From a virus: 38,917 nt of DNA. Where the stretch lies: positions 1 to 38,917 of the IMG/VR virus record IMGVR_UViG_3300045927_000279. One strand, given 5' to 3'. Shown here piece by piece: positions 7,703-15,303 of the stretch. The notes beneath the pieces were generated by a model, which made no database searches, was not told the origin of the DNA, and saw only the letters and a program-made list of their open reading frames with translations. The first letter of the stretch is position 1. Each line of letters begins with the position of its first letter. The translations under genes were made by a program, and so were the position numbers.

Positions 7703-8181
7703 TTAACGTCTCGCTCGCGCCTGTTTCTCGTCGTAGTAGGCGCCCCAAAGCATCAGCTCATCCACGGGGAGTGCGTCGATTTCGGCCAGTGTCTTATGCA
7801 ATGCCTCAGCTAAACTGAGTCGGTAATAGAGGTAGGAATCGTCATGGAGTTTTTTTTGGCCTCCTCCGCCGTGAGCGTCCGGCTCATCTCGTTGACGAGG
7901 CGGATAATCGTCAGGTAGTCACAGTTCGTCATCAATGCGTGCTTGTCGCCCCACTGAAACAGCGGCTGGCCCTGCGCATCCTTCGCCTTGGTAATCAGGA
8001 CGGCAACGTTGTATTCCGCCCCCGGCTTGGGATCCCGGGCGCGAATCGCGTCTTCGTCTGCCGGCGTAATCGGCGTATACCAGATGGTGAACGGATAATC
8101 ATCCGTGCTCCACTCCGGCACGGCCAGCTCGCGCGTACCGACGGCAAAAAACGCCTGGCGGACATAATCGATCGGGCGCAT
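7703..8181 (-). CDS. Tail assembly chaperone, -1 frameshift fusion (gpG-T type)
   Basis: A 159-residue product made if ribosomes slip -1 at A AAA AAC (7855-7849). Residues 1-111 match the unshifted protein. The new frame adds 48 residues beginning LHDDSYLYYRL and ending ELMLWGAYYDEKQARARR, then TAA at 7703, one base before the tape-measure ATG. The tail motif (Leu/Trp-x-x-Tyr-Tyr after IDALPVDEL) is like the T extension of lambda gpG-T and its GTA relatives. That extension binds the tape measure while the G part recruits tail-tube subunits. Position, frame and site all agree; slippage itself is inferred. Confidence 0.85.
7810..8181 (-). CDS. Tail assembly chaperone, unshifted form (gpG type)
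   Basis: 123 residues, starting MRPIDYVRQAFFAV at ATG 8181 with AAGGAG 7-12 bases upstream; a longer reading from 8292 lacks a ribosome site and overlaps the gene above. It lies between the tail-tube region and the tape measure, the fixed position of the tail chaperone. The unshifted frame runs 12 codons past the slippery site and stops at 7810. In the lambda model this abundant form coats the tape measure with the rarer G-T fusion. Confidence 0.85.
   Translation of the reverse strand: MRPIDYVRQAFFAVGTRELAVPEWSTDDYPFTIWYTPITPADEDAIRARDPKPGAEYNVAVLITKAKDAQGQPLFQWGDKHALMTNCDYLTIIRLVNEMSRTLTAEEAKKNSMTIPTSITDSV
7849..7855 (-). promoter_or_regulatory. Programmed -1 ribosomal frameshift slippery site
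   Basis: On the minus strand the codons read GCC AAA AAA AAC TCC, giving the heptamer A AAA AAC inside a run of eight A's (T's at 7850-7857). Both tRNAs can re-pair after a -1 shift. The shifted frame encodes a recognisable chaperone T-extension. I did not find a clear pseudoknot, but GC-rich sequence follows. Confidence 0.85.
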
Positions 8182-8195
8182 ACGGCTTCTCCTTG

Positions 8196-8843
8196 CTACG
8201 TGGTTTTCCGGTACAGTTCGAGCTTGTCCACGAGGCCAATGAGCATCCCGCCCGTCGAGGACGCCGCTTGCCGCACACAGGCGCCTTCCCACAGGCTGGT
8301 CAGGTAGGCGCCGCTGGTATCGGTATGGTCGAGGACACGGGTGAGGTTACTATAGTCGCTGAGCGTGCCGCGCCAGACCTGCATGCGGAGCTGCGTCGCA
8401 TTGACGATCTCCCATTGCACTTGCAGACTGAGCAGCGCCCCCGGCACATAGCCTTGCGGCGCCGTGGCGAGGATATCGCCGTTGGCCAGGTTGGTCGATC
8501 CGGTCACCTGGCGCAGCGTGATCGTGTTATAGGCCACCACGACGCCATAGCACGTGACGCTGGGCGTGCCAATCACCGCCGACTGCTGCGACTGGAAAAA
8601 CAGCCCGAAGACATTATTCGGCCACGTCGCATTCATGTCCCCCGTCACCTGGAACAGGCACCGTAAGCGCCCCTGCGTCCTGCCGTGCGGCAGGCCACTG
8701 GCGGGGGTCACCGTGAGGTCGGCGTTGCAGGTGCCTTCGTTGCCACAGGTCACCTGCACGGCCTCATTCCCCGAGAGGCCGGGGCTGGGAAAACTCGCCG
8801 CGATATTGCCCGCGAGCGCGATCGTCCATTGGTTGCGACTCAT
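8196..8843 (-). CDS. Tail-region beta-sandwich protein, function unknown
   Basis: About 215 residues, beginning MSRNQWTIALAGNIAA if started at ATG 8843, which overlaps the upstream stop as ATGA; an in-frame ATG at 8858 is an alternative. It is all-beta in character with many Thr/Val/Gln strands and ends LVDKLELYRKTT, suggestive of a jelly-roll/lectin-like sandwich. It lies between the second tail-tube paralogue and the tail chaperone. It could be a decorating or receptor-contact domain on the tail tube; no family is recognised with confidence. Confidence 0.75.
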   Translation of the reverse strand: MSRNQWTIALAGNIAASFPSPGLSGNEAVQVTCGNEGTCNADLTVTPASGLPHGRTQGRLRCLFQVTGDMNATWPNNVFGLFFQSQQSAVIGTPSVTCYGVVVAYNTITLRQVTGSTNLANGDILATAPQGYVPGALLSLQVQWEIVNATQLRMQVWRGTLSDYSNLTRVLDHTDTSGAYLTSLWEGACVRQAASSTGGMLIGLVDKLELYRKTT

Positions 8844-9589
8844 CAGGGGAGCCCCCATTCTTCGCGGTAGTCGAGCGCCCAGCCGGTCTCGCCGCCCCCG
8901 CCACCCCCTCCGCCAGCGCCGCTGAGCGGCGTAGCGAGCAGCAGGCCGTGACTCTGAAAATTCGCCGTGACGCTCACCAACTCCTGGCCGGGCGAGGTGA
9001 TGGCCAGGGTGGTGAGGACCGCCGCCCCGCCGAGGACCACCGGGCCATCGGGGCTCACGACGAACGTCAGGCCCACCACGCTGCCGTCCGGCTTGGCCTG
9101 GGTATAGCGGTTGAGCAGACTCGCCTGGCCGGGATCGCCGTAGTCGAACAGCGCCTCAAAGCTGCCTTCCCACTCGGTGAGACCGGTGCGCCGGGTGCGA
9201 AAGGCGTCGCCCTGCACCGTGGTTTCCAGCGTCTGCATCGTCGGCGTGGCGGTCCATTGCCGCGTTTGCGCCACCGAGGAGGTGGCGACGAAGACCAGGC
9301 CGCCCAGCGGAAAGCCTCCGCCGGGCGCAACGGGCGTAAACGTCACGTTCGCCAGCAGATTGCCACTCGCGACGACCGTGTTCGTCACCGTATAGGTCCC
9401 TGGGCTGCCGGGCACGGTGAAGACATCCCCAGGGAGCACGAGGCCGGTGAGAGGCGTGCCGGTGAGGGTCATGGTGCTGGCGCCTGCAGCCACGGCCGCC
9501 TGCAGCGTCGGGCTGCCACTCAGGTAGCCGCCCAGGCTGACGAGACCATCCATTCCTCGGTAGGTCTGGGGCACATAGGGTTCCGCCAT
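8843..9589 (-). CDS. Tail tube protein paralogue with inserted domain
   Basis: 248 residues. It shares with the next gene upstream the landmarks RGMDGxVSLG, LETTVxG, RTRRTGL, FDYGDxxG, KPDGxV, AVLTTxxITS and a final beta-hairpin. Between the first and second landmarks it carries about 70 extra residues (LTGTPLTGLVLPGDVFTVPG and following), which look like a small beta domain. A run of eight glycines marks a C-terminal extension ending YREEWGLP. The shared core is a tail-tube fold. The insertion may decorate the tube surface, or this subunit may form a specialised ring. Confidence 0.82.
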   Translation of the reverse strand: MAEPYVPQTYRGMDGLVSLGGYLSGSPTLQAAVAAGASTMTLTGTPLTGLVLPGDVFTVPGSPGTYTVTNTVVASGNLLANVTFTPVAPGGGFPLGGLVFVATSSVAQTRQWTATPTMQTLETTVQGDAFRTRRTGLTEWEGSFEALFDYGDPGQASLLNRYTQAKPDGSVVGLTFVVSPDGPVVLGGAAVLTTLAITSPGQELVSVTANFQSHGLLLATPLSGAGGGGGGGGETGWALDYREEWGLP

Positions 9590-9593
9590 CGGC

Positions 9594-10007
9594 TTAACTC
9601 CAGGTGATGGCCCACGGCCCGTTCGTCTGGAAACTCACCGTGGCTTCGACGATGTTGCCGAGCGCCGAAGTGATGGGAAACGTGGTCAGGACGGCGTTGG
9701 GGATGTCAATATGCTTGGGATCGTTGTCCAGCCACAGATGGAGGTCTTGGACGGCGCCGTCGGGCTTGGCCGCGGTGTACTTATCGAACAGGAGCTTTTG
9801 CCCCAGCGTATCGCCATAGTCGAAGCGCATGGTAAAGGAGCCGGAGCCATCGACTAGGCCGGTGCGCCGCGTGCGGGCGACCTCGCCGACAACCGTGGTC
9901 TCCAAAATCTCGAACTCCATGCTCATATTCCATGCTGTAATCTGCGCAACATAGTCCGGTGTAGAGCCGAGCGACACACTGCCATCCATGCCGCGAAACG
10001 TCGCCAT
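9594..10007 (-). CDS. Major tail tube protein
   Basis: 137 residues, compact, with RGMDGSVSLGSTPDYV, ILETTVVGEVARTRRTGL, SGSFTMRFDYGD and a C-terminal VSFQTNGPW strand pair. The length and beta-rich pattern fit the stackable tail-tube subunit of GTA-like siphophages. It lies after the tail terminator and before a longer paralogue, and starts at ATG 10007. Of the two paralogues, the short one is the better candidate for the abundant tube subunit. Confidence 0.85.
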   Translation of the reverse strand: MATFRGMDGSVSLGSTPDYVAQITAWNMSMEFEILETTVVGEVARTRRTGLVDGSGSFTMRFDYGDTLGQKLLFDKYTAAKPDGAVQDLHLWLDNDPKHIDIPNAVLTTFPITSALGNIVEATVSFQTNGPWAITWS

Positions 10008-10010
10008 ATC

Positions 10011-10409
10011 TTACTCACTTTCCTCTATGGTGTAGTTCACCGTGAGTAGCAGACTGTACCAGGTCATCTGGAAGTCATTGTTCTGTGCTCCACTCATGAC
10101 ATCGCAGCGCACGCCTTCCAGGTCAAGGCGGTTATACAGCGGGCGGATCTGATCCGCCAGGCGCAGCGCCGGGCCATCGCCTTGCCCCTGGGGGGCATAG
10201 ATGGTAATCCGCAATTGCCCGCTGAGCCGGTTCAGCTTCGGCGGCCGCATGGTCTCCGCCACGGCCTGGCCCCAGAGGTTCTGCACCTGGAGCCACAGCG
10301 TGCCCGCGTCGGGGCGATAGTCACTATTCGGCCACCAGACGGGCACATCCGGAAGCGCCTGCTCTAAGCGTCTATACAGCGTGCTGGTGGCACTCGCCAT
10401 CGTCGTCAT
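10011..10409 (-). CDS. Tail terminator protein (DUF4128-like)
   Basis: 132 residues. The fold pattern is a helix (STLYRRLEQALPD), a strand, FWV-like TLWLQVQNLWG, then a helix LADQIRPLYNRL and final strands, as in lambda gpU/DUF4128 tail terminators that cap the tube and join it to the neck. ATG 10409 overlaps the upstream stop as ATGA; an internal Met at 10400 is possible. It directly precedes the tail-tube gene, the expected place. Confidence 0.85.
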   Translation of the reverse strand: MTTMASATSTLYRRLEQALPDVPVWWPNSDYRPDAGTLWLQVQNLWGQAVAETMRPPKLNRLSGQLRITIYAPQGQGDGPALRLADQIRPLYNRLDLEGVRCDVMSGAQNNDFQMTWYSLLLTVNYTIEESE

Positions 10410-10837
10410 GCGCGCGCAATCTCCTGCACGATGGCCCCCATCTCCTGCTGCAGCTCCCGCACCACCGGTCCCACCACCCCGGCCGGCGCCTTGCGGCTAT
10501 GCCCCGCTTCGATGCGCCCGCTATAGGGCAGGCTGTTGGTGATATAGACCGTCTGCCCCAGCGTCATGGCGGGCAGCGCCGGCTGACTGGGCGGTGCGAC
10601 GGGCGCACCGGGCCGTCCGGCGGTCTGGCGCGTGCTGGTATTGGGGGCGCCCACGCCAATGGTCCAGTTCGACCTGTACCTGCCAGTCAGCACGACCGGG
10701 GCCAGGATGCCGGGGCTGTCCATCAGCACCAGCTTCGACCAGGCCGTGACCACGGTTTCAAATTGGAGCTGCCGTAAGCGCGTCTCCAGCGTCTGGAGGA
10801 TATGGTTCCGCCCGCTCGCCCCGCTGACCTCGGCCAT
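10406..10837 (-). CDS. HK97 gp10-like neck / tail-completion protein
   Basis: 143 residues. The C-terminal half, VYITNSLPYSGRIEAGHSRK followed by APAGVVGPVVRELQ, matches the HK97 gp10 family signature (Asn-Ser-Leu-x-Tyr-x-x-x-Ile-Glu-x-Gly-x-Ser). These are neck or tail-completion proteins. A proline/alanine-rich linker (GRPGAPVAPPSQPALP) precedes it. It overlaps its neighbours at both ends by ATGA-type junctions. Confidence 0.88.
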   Translation of the reverse strand: MAEVSGASGRNHILQTLETRLRQLQFETVVTAWSKLVLMDSPGILAPVVLTGRYRSNWTIGVGAPNTSTRQTAGRPGAPVAPPSQPALPAMTLGQTVYITNSLPYSGRIEAGHSRKAPAGVVGPVVRELQQEMGAIVQEIARA

Positions 10838-11223
10838 CAGCTCGCCTCACTGTCGCGGCGCACCTGCAGCACCCACAAACTGGCGCCGGTGTCTTGATGC
10901 ACGTCAAGCACATACCACGTCGCCCCGTCCATCTGGATACGATCGCGCACGCCGGGCACCACGCCGGGGAGTTCCGCCTGGCGGATGGACACTTTGCGAT
11001 CCGTACTCAGGACGGTATCGGGTATCAGCTCGGGGCTCCGGTACCGACTCACCAGCGCTTGCACGGGCAAGGCCACGTTGGCCCCCAGGACGGTCTCGCC
11101 GGTGAGCGTGTCGTAGCTGCCCGGCAAAAAGTCGAGGAGCACCACCTGCGCCGGGATGTCGCCGACCAGACCAAAAAATTCCTGGACCATCCCCGCCAGC
11201 TCGGCCTTACTGAAGGCGCTCAT
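10837..11223 (-). CDS. Head closure / head-tail joining protein
   Basis: 128 residues. The C-terminal half (STDRKVSIRQAELPGVVPGV, DRIQMDGATWYVLDVHQDTG, LWVLQVRR) has the beta-barrel pattern of SPP1 gp16 / lambda FII type head-closure proteins. It lies between an Ig-like protein and the gp10-like gene, consistent with the connector module. The start overlaps the upstream stop by four bases. Confidence 0.8.
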   Translation of the reverse strand: MSAFSKAELAGMVQEFFGLVGDIPAQVVLLDFLPGSYDTLTGETVLGANVALPVQALVSRYRSPELIPDTVLSTDRKVSIRQAELPGVVPGVRDRIQMDGATWYVLDVHQDTGASLWVLQVRRDSEAS

Positions 11224-11537
11224 TTCAGCACGGGCGCGTCAATGGTGACCTGCAGCGACTCCGCCGTGGCACTCGTCACGGTCACGGCGATCGTATCGAC
11301 CACGGGCACCACGCCCGCACCCAGGTCGGCATCGACGTGCACCGTCACGGTCGACTCCCCCGGCTCGCCGGAGAGGATATACGCCGTGAGCTGCCCCTCA
11401 GGGGCCACGGTGCACGTGCCGGCGGTGACCGTCCAGGTGGCGTTCCCATCAACCGGAGCGACGTTTCCAGCTTCGGTCATGGGGGCCACGGTGACGAGAC
11501 ATTTCTGCTCGGTGCTCATGGTGACGGTGCTGGGCAT
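11220..11537 (-). CDS. Ig-like structural protein
   Basis: 105 residues from ATG 11537, chosen because AGGAGG lies 8 bases upstream and the ATG forms TAATG with the preceding stop. The sequence is almost wholly beta-strand (TVTMSTEQKCLVTVAPMTEA, STVTVHVDADLG, DTIAVTVTSATAES) like a bacterial Ig-like domain. Such domains often decorate capsids or tails and bind carbohydrate weakly. Its place inside the connector module suggests a neck or capsid decoration. No exact family recognised. Confidence 0.75.
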   Translation of the reverse strand: MPSTVTMSTEQKCLVTVAPMTEAGNVAPVDGNATWTVTAGTCTVAPEGQLTAYILSGEPGESTVTVHVDADLGAGVVPVVDTIAVTVTSATAESLQVTIDAPVLK

Positions 11538-12004
11538 TACCACTCCTCCTCGGTCAAGGTATGCGTGCGCGCCGGGTCGGTCCCTGGCGCGCTCATGATG
11601 CCCACGACAACGCCCGGGGGCACCCGGTCCCCGTCCTGTTCCTGGCGCTGCATGTCGCTCACGCTGATCCCCCCGGCGTAGGGCACGGGCACGAGGCCGC
11701 CAAAGCCCGGCAGCTTCGCCTGGTTCCGCAGCTCCTGCGCCCGTGTGGCGTACGCCTCCGCCCGCTGCGACAAATCAACCCGTAGTTCGGTTTCGACGGC
11801 GAAATCGACCTGGCTGCTGTAGCGGTTCGCGAGCTGGAGACAGCCGGCAATGGCCGCCTGCAGCACGTTGCCGCCGGTAAGGCTCAGCAGATAGGCAATT
11901 TCCTCGTCACTGAGCTGCGGCGTCGTCTCGGTGGTGTCGCCGACCCAGAAGCGCACCGCGTCCCCAGGACTCGAGGCGGGATCCCCCGTGTATGTCCAGG
12001 TCAT
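11537..12004 (-). CDS. Head-tail adaptor (gp6/gp15-like connector)
   Basis: 155 residues. The N-terminal DAVRFWVGDTTETTPQLSDE and the helices that follow (EEIAYLLSLTGG, AAIAGCLQLANRY) are typical of the all-helical adaptor that docks under the portal. It is followed by a flexible C-terminal arm. It overlaps the gene upstream by four bases and leads the connector group terminating in the tail terminator. Confidence 0.85.
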   Translation of the reverse strand: MTWTYTGDPASSPGDAVRFWVGDTTETTPQLSDEEIAYLLSLTGGNVLQAAIAGCLQLANRYSSQVDFAVETELRVDLSQRAEAYATRAQELRNQAKLPGFGGLVPVPYAGGISVSDMQRQEQDGDRVPPGVVVGIMSAPGTDPARTHTLTEEEW

Positions 12005-12360
12005 CGGCTCAGATCCAGGGGCGCTTCCTGCTCGAGGCGCCGTTGCTCAGCATCGCCGGTCGTATCGATGTAGCCATACAGGCCCATGCCCGCCTCGCTA
12101 TACGTGAGATCGTCTGGGTGCCGGCCCAGCGTCCGGCCGAACTTCTCCAGATAGCCGCCCTCGATGAACTTGCGCCCGGTGGCGCCATGTTCATGATGTT
12201 TCTTGAACTTCGGGATCTCATCCACGAGGCGAAAGCGCAGCAGCAGCGCATCATTGCTATGGCCGCCCAGCTCGAAGATCTCGCCCTCCGCGATCTCCCG
12301 TCCGGCATACCCGAACGGGCGCCTGGCCCAGACCTTTTTGCCCTTGAGGTCGTCGGACAC
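12001..12360 (-). CDS. Small head protein, function unknown
   Basis: 119 residues from GTG 12360 (AGGAG 8-12 bases upstream); earlier in-frame codons lie inside the capsid gene. Reads VSDDLKGKKVWARRPFGYAG, with a beta-hairpin region then IPKFKKHHEHGATGRKFIEG and a C-terminal acidic/charged tail. It lies between the major capsid and adaptor genes, where small capsid accessory proteins are often found. Not recognised. Confidence 0.75.
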   Translation of the reverse strand: MSDDLKGKKVWARRPFGYAGREIAEGEIFELGGHSNDALLLRFRLVDEIPKFKKHHEHGATGRKFIEGGYLEKFGRTLGRHPDDLTYSEAGMGLYGYIDTTGDAEQRRLEQEAPLDLSR

Positions 12361-12371
12361 GTTCCACGCTC

Positions 12372-13352
12372 CTATTGCACGGCGGAGGCCATCAACAGGC
12401 CCGCGCGCGGCACGGTGACCCGCTGATCGTAGTACGTGTTGCCCTCGATAATATCGATCTCGCGCTCCTCGTCGCGCATCCGCTTCACATATTGCAGGGC
12501 ATTCGGCATCCGTTGCCACACGAACGTATACATCGCCGCCGGCGTAAACAGACTCGGCGTCTCGGGCACATAGAGCAGTAAGGCATTTTTGCCCCACAGG
12601 CGACTATACACGACGCTGGCTTCCGCCGTGCCTTCCGGCGAGACGGTGTGAATGGCGCGGCCAATCAGGATGCCGTTACTCGGCAACCCGACCATGGCCG
12701 CAAAGGCGTTCACATTGATGAGGGCCGGGACGCTATTGGTGCCGCCGTAGACGGTGCGCTCCAAGACCCGCGGATGGTTCATCACCTGCATCCACACCTG
12801 CTTGCCAAGGACAAGTTTATTGGGCTCCCGCCCGATGCGGGCTTCGACCTCATCGATGTAGGTGGTGATGGTGGTAATCGGGTTGGAATTGGCGTAGTCG
12901 GAAAACCACACGAAATCGCCCCCGGTCGCGGCGCCGGTTTTGTCGCCGGTCCACACGCCCGTGGTGAAATAGCGCGTGGCGAAATTGGCCTCGCGGTTCA
13001 TCTGGATTTTATCGGTGACGTAGAGCGTGGCGTCGCGGTCCAGGTTGTAGGGGCTATCGGTGTTGTCGCGCACCTCGTCGATCAAGTCGAAGCCCCACGA
13101 GTAGCGGTTGCACACGTAGGAGGTGTTCGACAGCGTAAAGCCGCCGCGCTGGCTTGGCGTTCCCGGCGCCCGCAAGGCGGCCAGGTTGCGAAACCAATGG
13201 CTCTGGTCATAGGCCGGGATGAGATCGGAGCGCTTCATCACCGGGACCAGCGGCGCAATCTGATCGGCAATGTAGCTGGGGTTATTGTAGCCCAGGGAAA
13301 TTTGCGTGAGCAGGGCGTCTACGTGCACGTCCCTCGTCGTTACCTCTGCCAA
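12372..13352 (-). CDS. Major capsid protein
   Basis: 326 residues. Features of phage major heads include an N-terminal arm (TTRDVHVDALLTQISLGYNN), a central axial-like region (DEVEARIGREPNKLVLGKQV, VWMQVMNHPRVLERTVYG), NVNAFAAMVGLPSNGILIGR, and a C-terminal strand EIDIIEGNTYYDQRVTVP. An HK97 fold is inferred from context and these patterns. The start appears to be TTG 13352 with AAAGGGGG upstream; the first in-frame ATG would remove the conserved arm. Scaffold and DUF2190 decoration genes immediately precede it. Confidence 0.9.
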   Translation of the reverse strand: MAEVTTRDVHVDALLTQISLGYNNPSYIADQIAPLVPVMKRSDLIPAYDQSHWFRNLAALRAPGTPSQRGGFTLSNTSYVCNRYSWGFDLIDEVRDNTDSPYNLDRDATLYVTDKIQMNREANFATRYFTTGVWTGDKTGAATGGDFVWFSDYANSNPITTITTYIDEVEARIGREPNKLVLGKQVWMQVMNHPRVLERTVYGGTNSVPALINVNAFAAMVGLPSNGILIGRAIHTVSPEGTAEASVVYSRLWGKNALLLYVPETPSLFTPAAMYTFVWQRMPNALQYVKRMRDEEREIDIIEGNTYYDQRVTVPRAGLLMASAVQ

Positions 13353-13366
13353 AACGGCCCCCTTTC

Positions 13367-13762
13367 TTAGCCCGCCGCAGCGGTAAAGACGCCAGCCGGA
13401 TAGCCCAGCGCCACTTCGATAATGATGTTCGCCGCGGCCGCCGCCGTCAGCGCCCGGCCGATGGTACTAAAATCCGCCGTGGCCTTTTTCACCAGCACGC
13501 CGCCAGCCGCTGGGCCGACCCAGTCGCCCACCGCAATGGCGGTGCCCGAGCCATCGGCGATGGCATAGGAGCGTCCGACGTGCATCACCGCCGCCGCTTC
13601 GCCCGCACGCGGTTTGTTCTGCAAGATGCCAATCGCGGCATCGGCCGCGGCACTGGCCACGTTCACCGTATTGGCCGCGGTCAGCTCGACCGCGTACCAC
13701 TGCTTGGTCGAGAGATCGGCGGCGGCAATGAAACTGTCTTCCCAGATGCTTACGGAGCCCAT
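13367..13762 (-). CDS. DUF2190 capsid decoration protein
   Basis: 131 residues, rich in Ala/Gly/Val, with the DUF2190 pattern: an Ile-Gly-Ile-Leu segment (AAIGILQNKPRAGEAAAVMH), SGTAIAVGDWVGPAAGGVLV and a C-terminal ANIIIEVALG. This family forms trimers on the capsid surface or cements hexamers. GAAAGGGAG precedes ATG 13762. It lies between scaffold and major capsid, the normal place. Confidence 0.88.
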   Translation of the reverse strand: MGSVSIWEDSFIAAADLSTKQWYAVELTAANTVNVASAAADAAIGILQNKPRAGEAAAVMHVGRSYAIADGSGTAIAVGDWVGPAAGGVLVKKATADFSTIGRALTAAAAANIIIEVALGYPAGVFTAAAG

Positions 13763-13765
13763 CGG

Positions 13766-14473
13766 CTACTCCCTTTCTTCGCGCTGCACGCTGCGTCCGT
13801 GCGCCTTGTACAGGTCGGGCCGCTCGGCAATGGCGCGCTCCAGGCCCTCCGCCTCGGTTTTCACCACCCCTTTGGCGACATACGAGCGTCCCAGGGCTTC
13901 GAGCTGCTGCAAGGGCGCCTCGCCCCCAGTCGGCACGCCATCGCGGCCCCAGGTGCGGGTGAGTCCGGCCTGGCGGCCAAGTTCGTCGGCGGCTTTGAAC
14001 AGCGTGTCGAGCCGCTCTTGCACCGGCTGCGGCAAGGTGGCCAGGCCCTTGAAGACTTCCCAATCGTCGTCGGGATTGACCGGCAAAAACTTGAAGCTGC
14101 GCGCCTTGGCGATGTAGAGCACCTTCTGGCGCTCGGCTTTTTCCAGGGCCACCGCCTCTTCGGCGCGTTTGGCGCGGGCTTCGGACTCTTCGACGCGCTT
14201 GCGCACGACGTCGGATACCCCCTTCCAGATGTCCTCGGGATCGGGGGGCGTGAGTTGTTTCACCTGCTCGGTGAGCGTCGCGATCTGCGCTTTGGCCTCG
14301 CCAAGCTGCTTGATGACGGCCTCATGGGTGGCTTTGTCTACCGTCTCAGGCGGCATATCCTCCTCCTCTCCTGGGGGGGCACTTTTATACAGGAGCACGT
14401 GCGCTTCCTGGTTGGCGCCTTTGGGCACCAGGGCAATTTTGGTGATGTGGAGCTGTTTAAGCCGCTGGGGCAT
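13766..14473 (-). CDS. Capsid scaffold protein
   Basis: 235 residues from ATG 14473 (GGGAGG about 9 bases upstream). The N-terminal motif HITKIALVPKGANQEAHVLL resembles the short Val-x-x-Gly-Ala-Asn segment found near XkdF-type proteases. After it come an acidic linker and a long coiled coil (QLGEAKAQIATLTEQVKQLT; VEESEARAKRAEEAVALEKA) and a helical C-terminus rich in Arg/Glu. This is the composition of internal scaffolds. It lies just after the protease gene and before the decoration and capsid genes. The assignment rests on composition and order. Confidence 0.8.
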   Translation of the reverse strand: MPQRLKQLHITKIALVPKGANQEAHVLLYKSAPPGEEEDMPPETVDKATHEAVIKQLGEAKAQIATLTEQVKQLTPPDPEDIWKGVSDVVRKRVEESEARAKRAEEAVALEKAERQKVLYIAKARSFKFLPVNPDDDWEVFKGLATLPQPVQERLDTLFKAADELGRQAGLTRTWGRDGVPTGGEAPLQQLEALGRSYVAKGVVKTEAEGLERAIAERPDLYKAHGRSVQREERE

Positions 14474-14696
14474 CCCCCTGGCCCTCCCTGGCGAGCAGTT
14501 GCGCCCGGACAAAGCAATCTTTGGCCTCCAGGAGCTTGCGCAGTCCTACCGTCAACTCGCGACTATCGGGCAGCAGCTCCACCATGTGCTGCGCCAAACG
14601 CTGGCAGGGTTCGCTCAGTGGTATGAGGTCCTGGGGCAGATGGTGCCAGGGAAAGAATCCGAGCAACTCCCGCGTGGCGATGTTACGATCCAGCAT
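14457..14696 (-). CDS. Conserved small phage protein between protease and scaffold
   Basis: 79 residues from ATG 14696 with GGGAGGA 8 bases upstream. It has the recurrent phage pattern HHLPQDLIPLSEPCQRLAQH followed by LPDSRELTVGLRKLLEAKDC. The C-terminal 'TVxLRKLLEAKDCxVR' is seen in small helical proteins of many siphophages, of unknown role. It overlaps both neighbours (14 and 17 bases), so it is translationally coupled to head-assembly genes. Confidence 0.8.
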   Translation of the reverse strand: MLDRNIATRELLGFFPWHHLPQDLIPLSEPCQRLAQHMVELLPDSRELTVGLRKLLEAKDCFVRAQLLAREGQGDAPAA

Positions 14697-15300
14697 CGTT
14701 GAGGTCCTCCCTGACTCCACGGCCTTCAATCGAAAACATCAGCAATCCGCCATCCTTCGCCATGGTATAGTCGGCCTGATCGGGCAGGTGATAGCCCACC
14801 CAGGCCCCGAGCGGCACGGTGCCGGCGGGAATGCCCATCTTTTCCAGCTTGTCCGGGGTGAACACGAGCGCTTCCACGAGCTGGCCACGGGTCGCGCCCG
14901 CATGGTCGAAGTTCAGCTCGCCGGACTCCTGGACATAGGCATACATCGCCGCTTCCAGGTCCTCGATGGCGATCACATCGCCTTGCAGGTCGATCACCGG
15001 CGTGCCGTCTTTCGCCACCGCCACGCTGGCCCAGCCAAACACGAGCTGGCGGGCATCGTCGGCTTTGCTGATGGGGATCTCCATGGTCGTGGCCGTTTTG
15101 TCGATCTCGTGCCACATCTGTGTCTCCGGGTCCTGCCGGTAGTGCTGCTTCACCTGCGCCCAGGCCGAGGCAAAGGCGCGTTCGGTGCTGAGGCCGCGTT
15201 CTTCCTGCGTATTGACGATATGCATGAACATCCGCTGTGCTTTGGCCGGAAGATGAGAGCGCACCGACTCCGGTAACTCGCTCACACTGCGATAGGGCAT
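14683..15300 (-). CDS. ChaB domain + XkdF-like putative prohead protease
   Basis: 205 residues in two domains. Residues about 1-55 are ChaB-like (MPYRSVSELPESVRSHLPAK, ERAFASAWAQVKQHY). Residues about 75-200 are XkdF-like (ARQLVFGWASVAV, DLQGDVIAIEDLEAAMYAYV, GELNFDHAGATRG, GAWVGYHL, FSIEGRGV). XkdF-like proteins are regarded as phage serine proteases for capsid maturation; the catalytic residues are not certain here. The fusion with ChaB occurs in other phages. Next gene overlaps by 14 bases. Confidence 0.85.
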   Translation of the reverse strand: MPYRSVSELPESVRSHLPAKAQRMFMHIVNTQEERGLSTERAFASAWAQVKQHYRQDPETQMWHEIDKTATTMEIPISKADDARQLVFGWASVAVAKDGTPVIDLQGDVIAIEDLEAAMYAYVQESGELNFDHAGATRGQLVEALVFTPDKLEKMGIPAGTVPLGAWVGYHLPDQADYTMAKDGGLLMFSIEGRGVREDLNDAGS

Positions 15301-15303
15301 CGC

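Noticed and set aside
12648-13370. Plus-strand 240-residue frame over the capsid gene
   Set aside because: Antisense of the major capsid gene with typical shadow composition.
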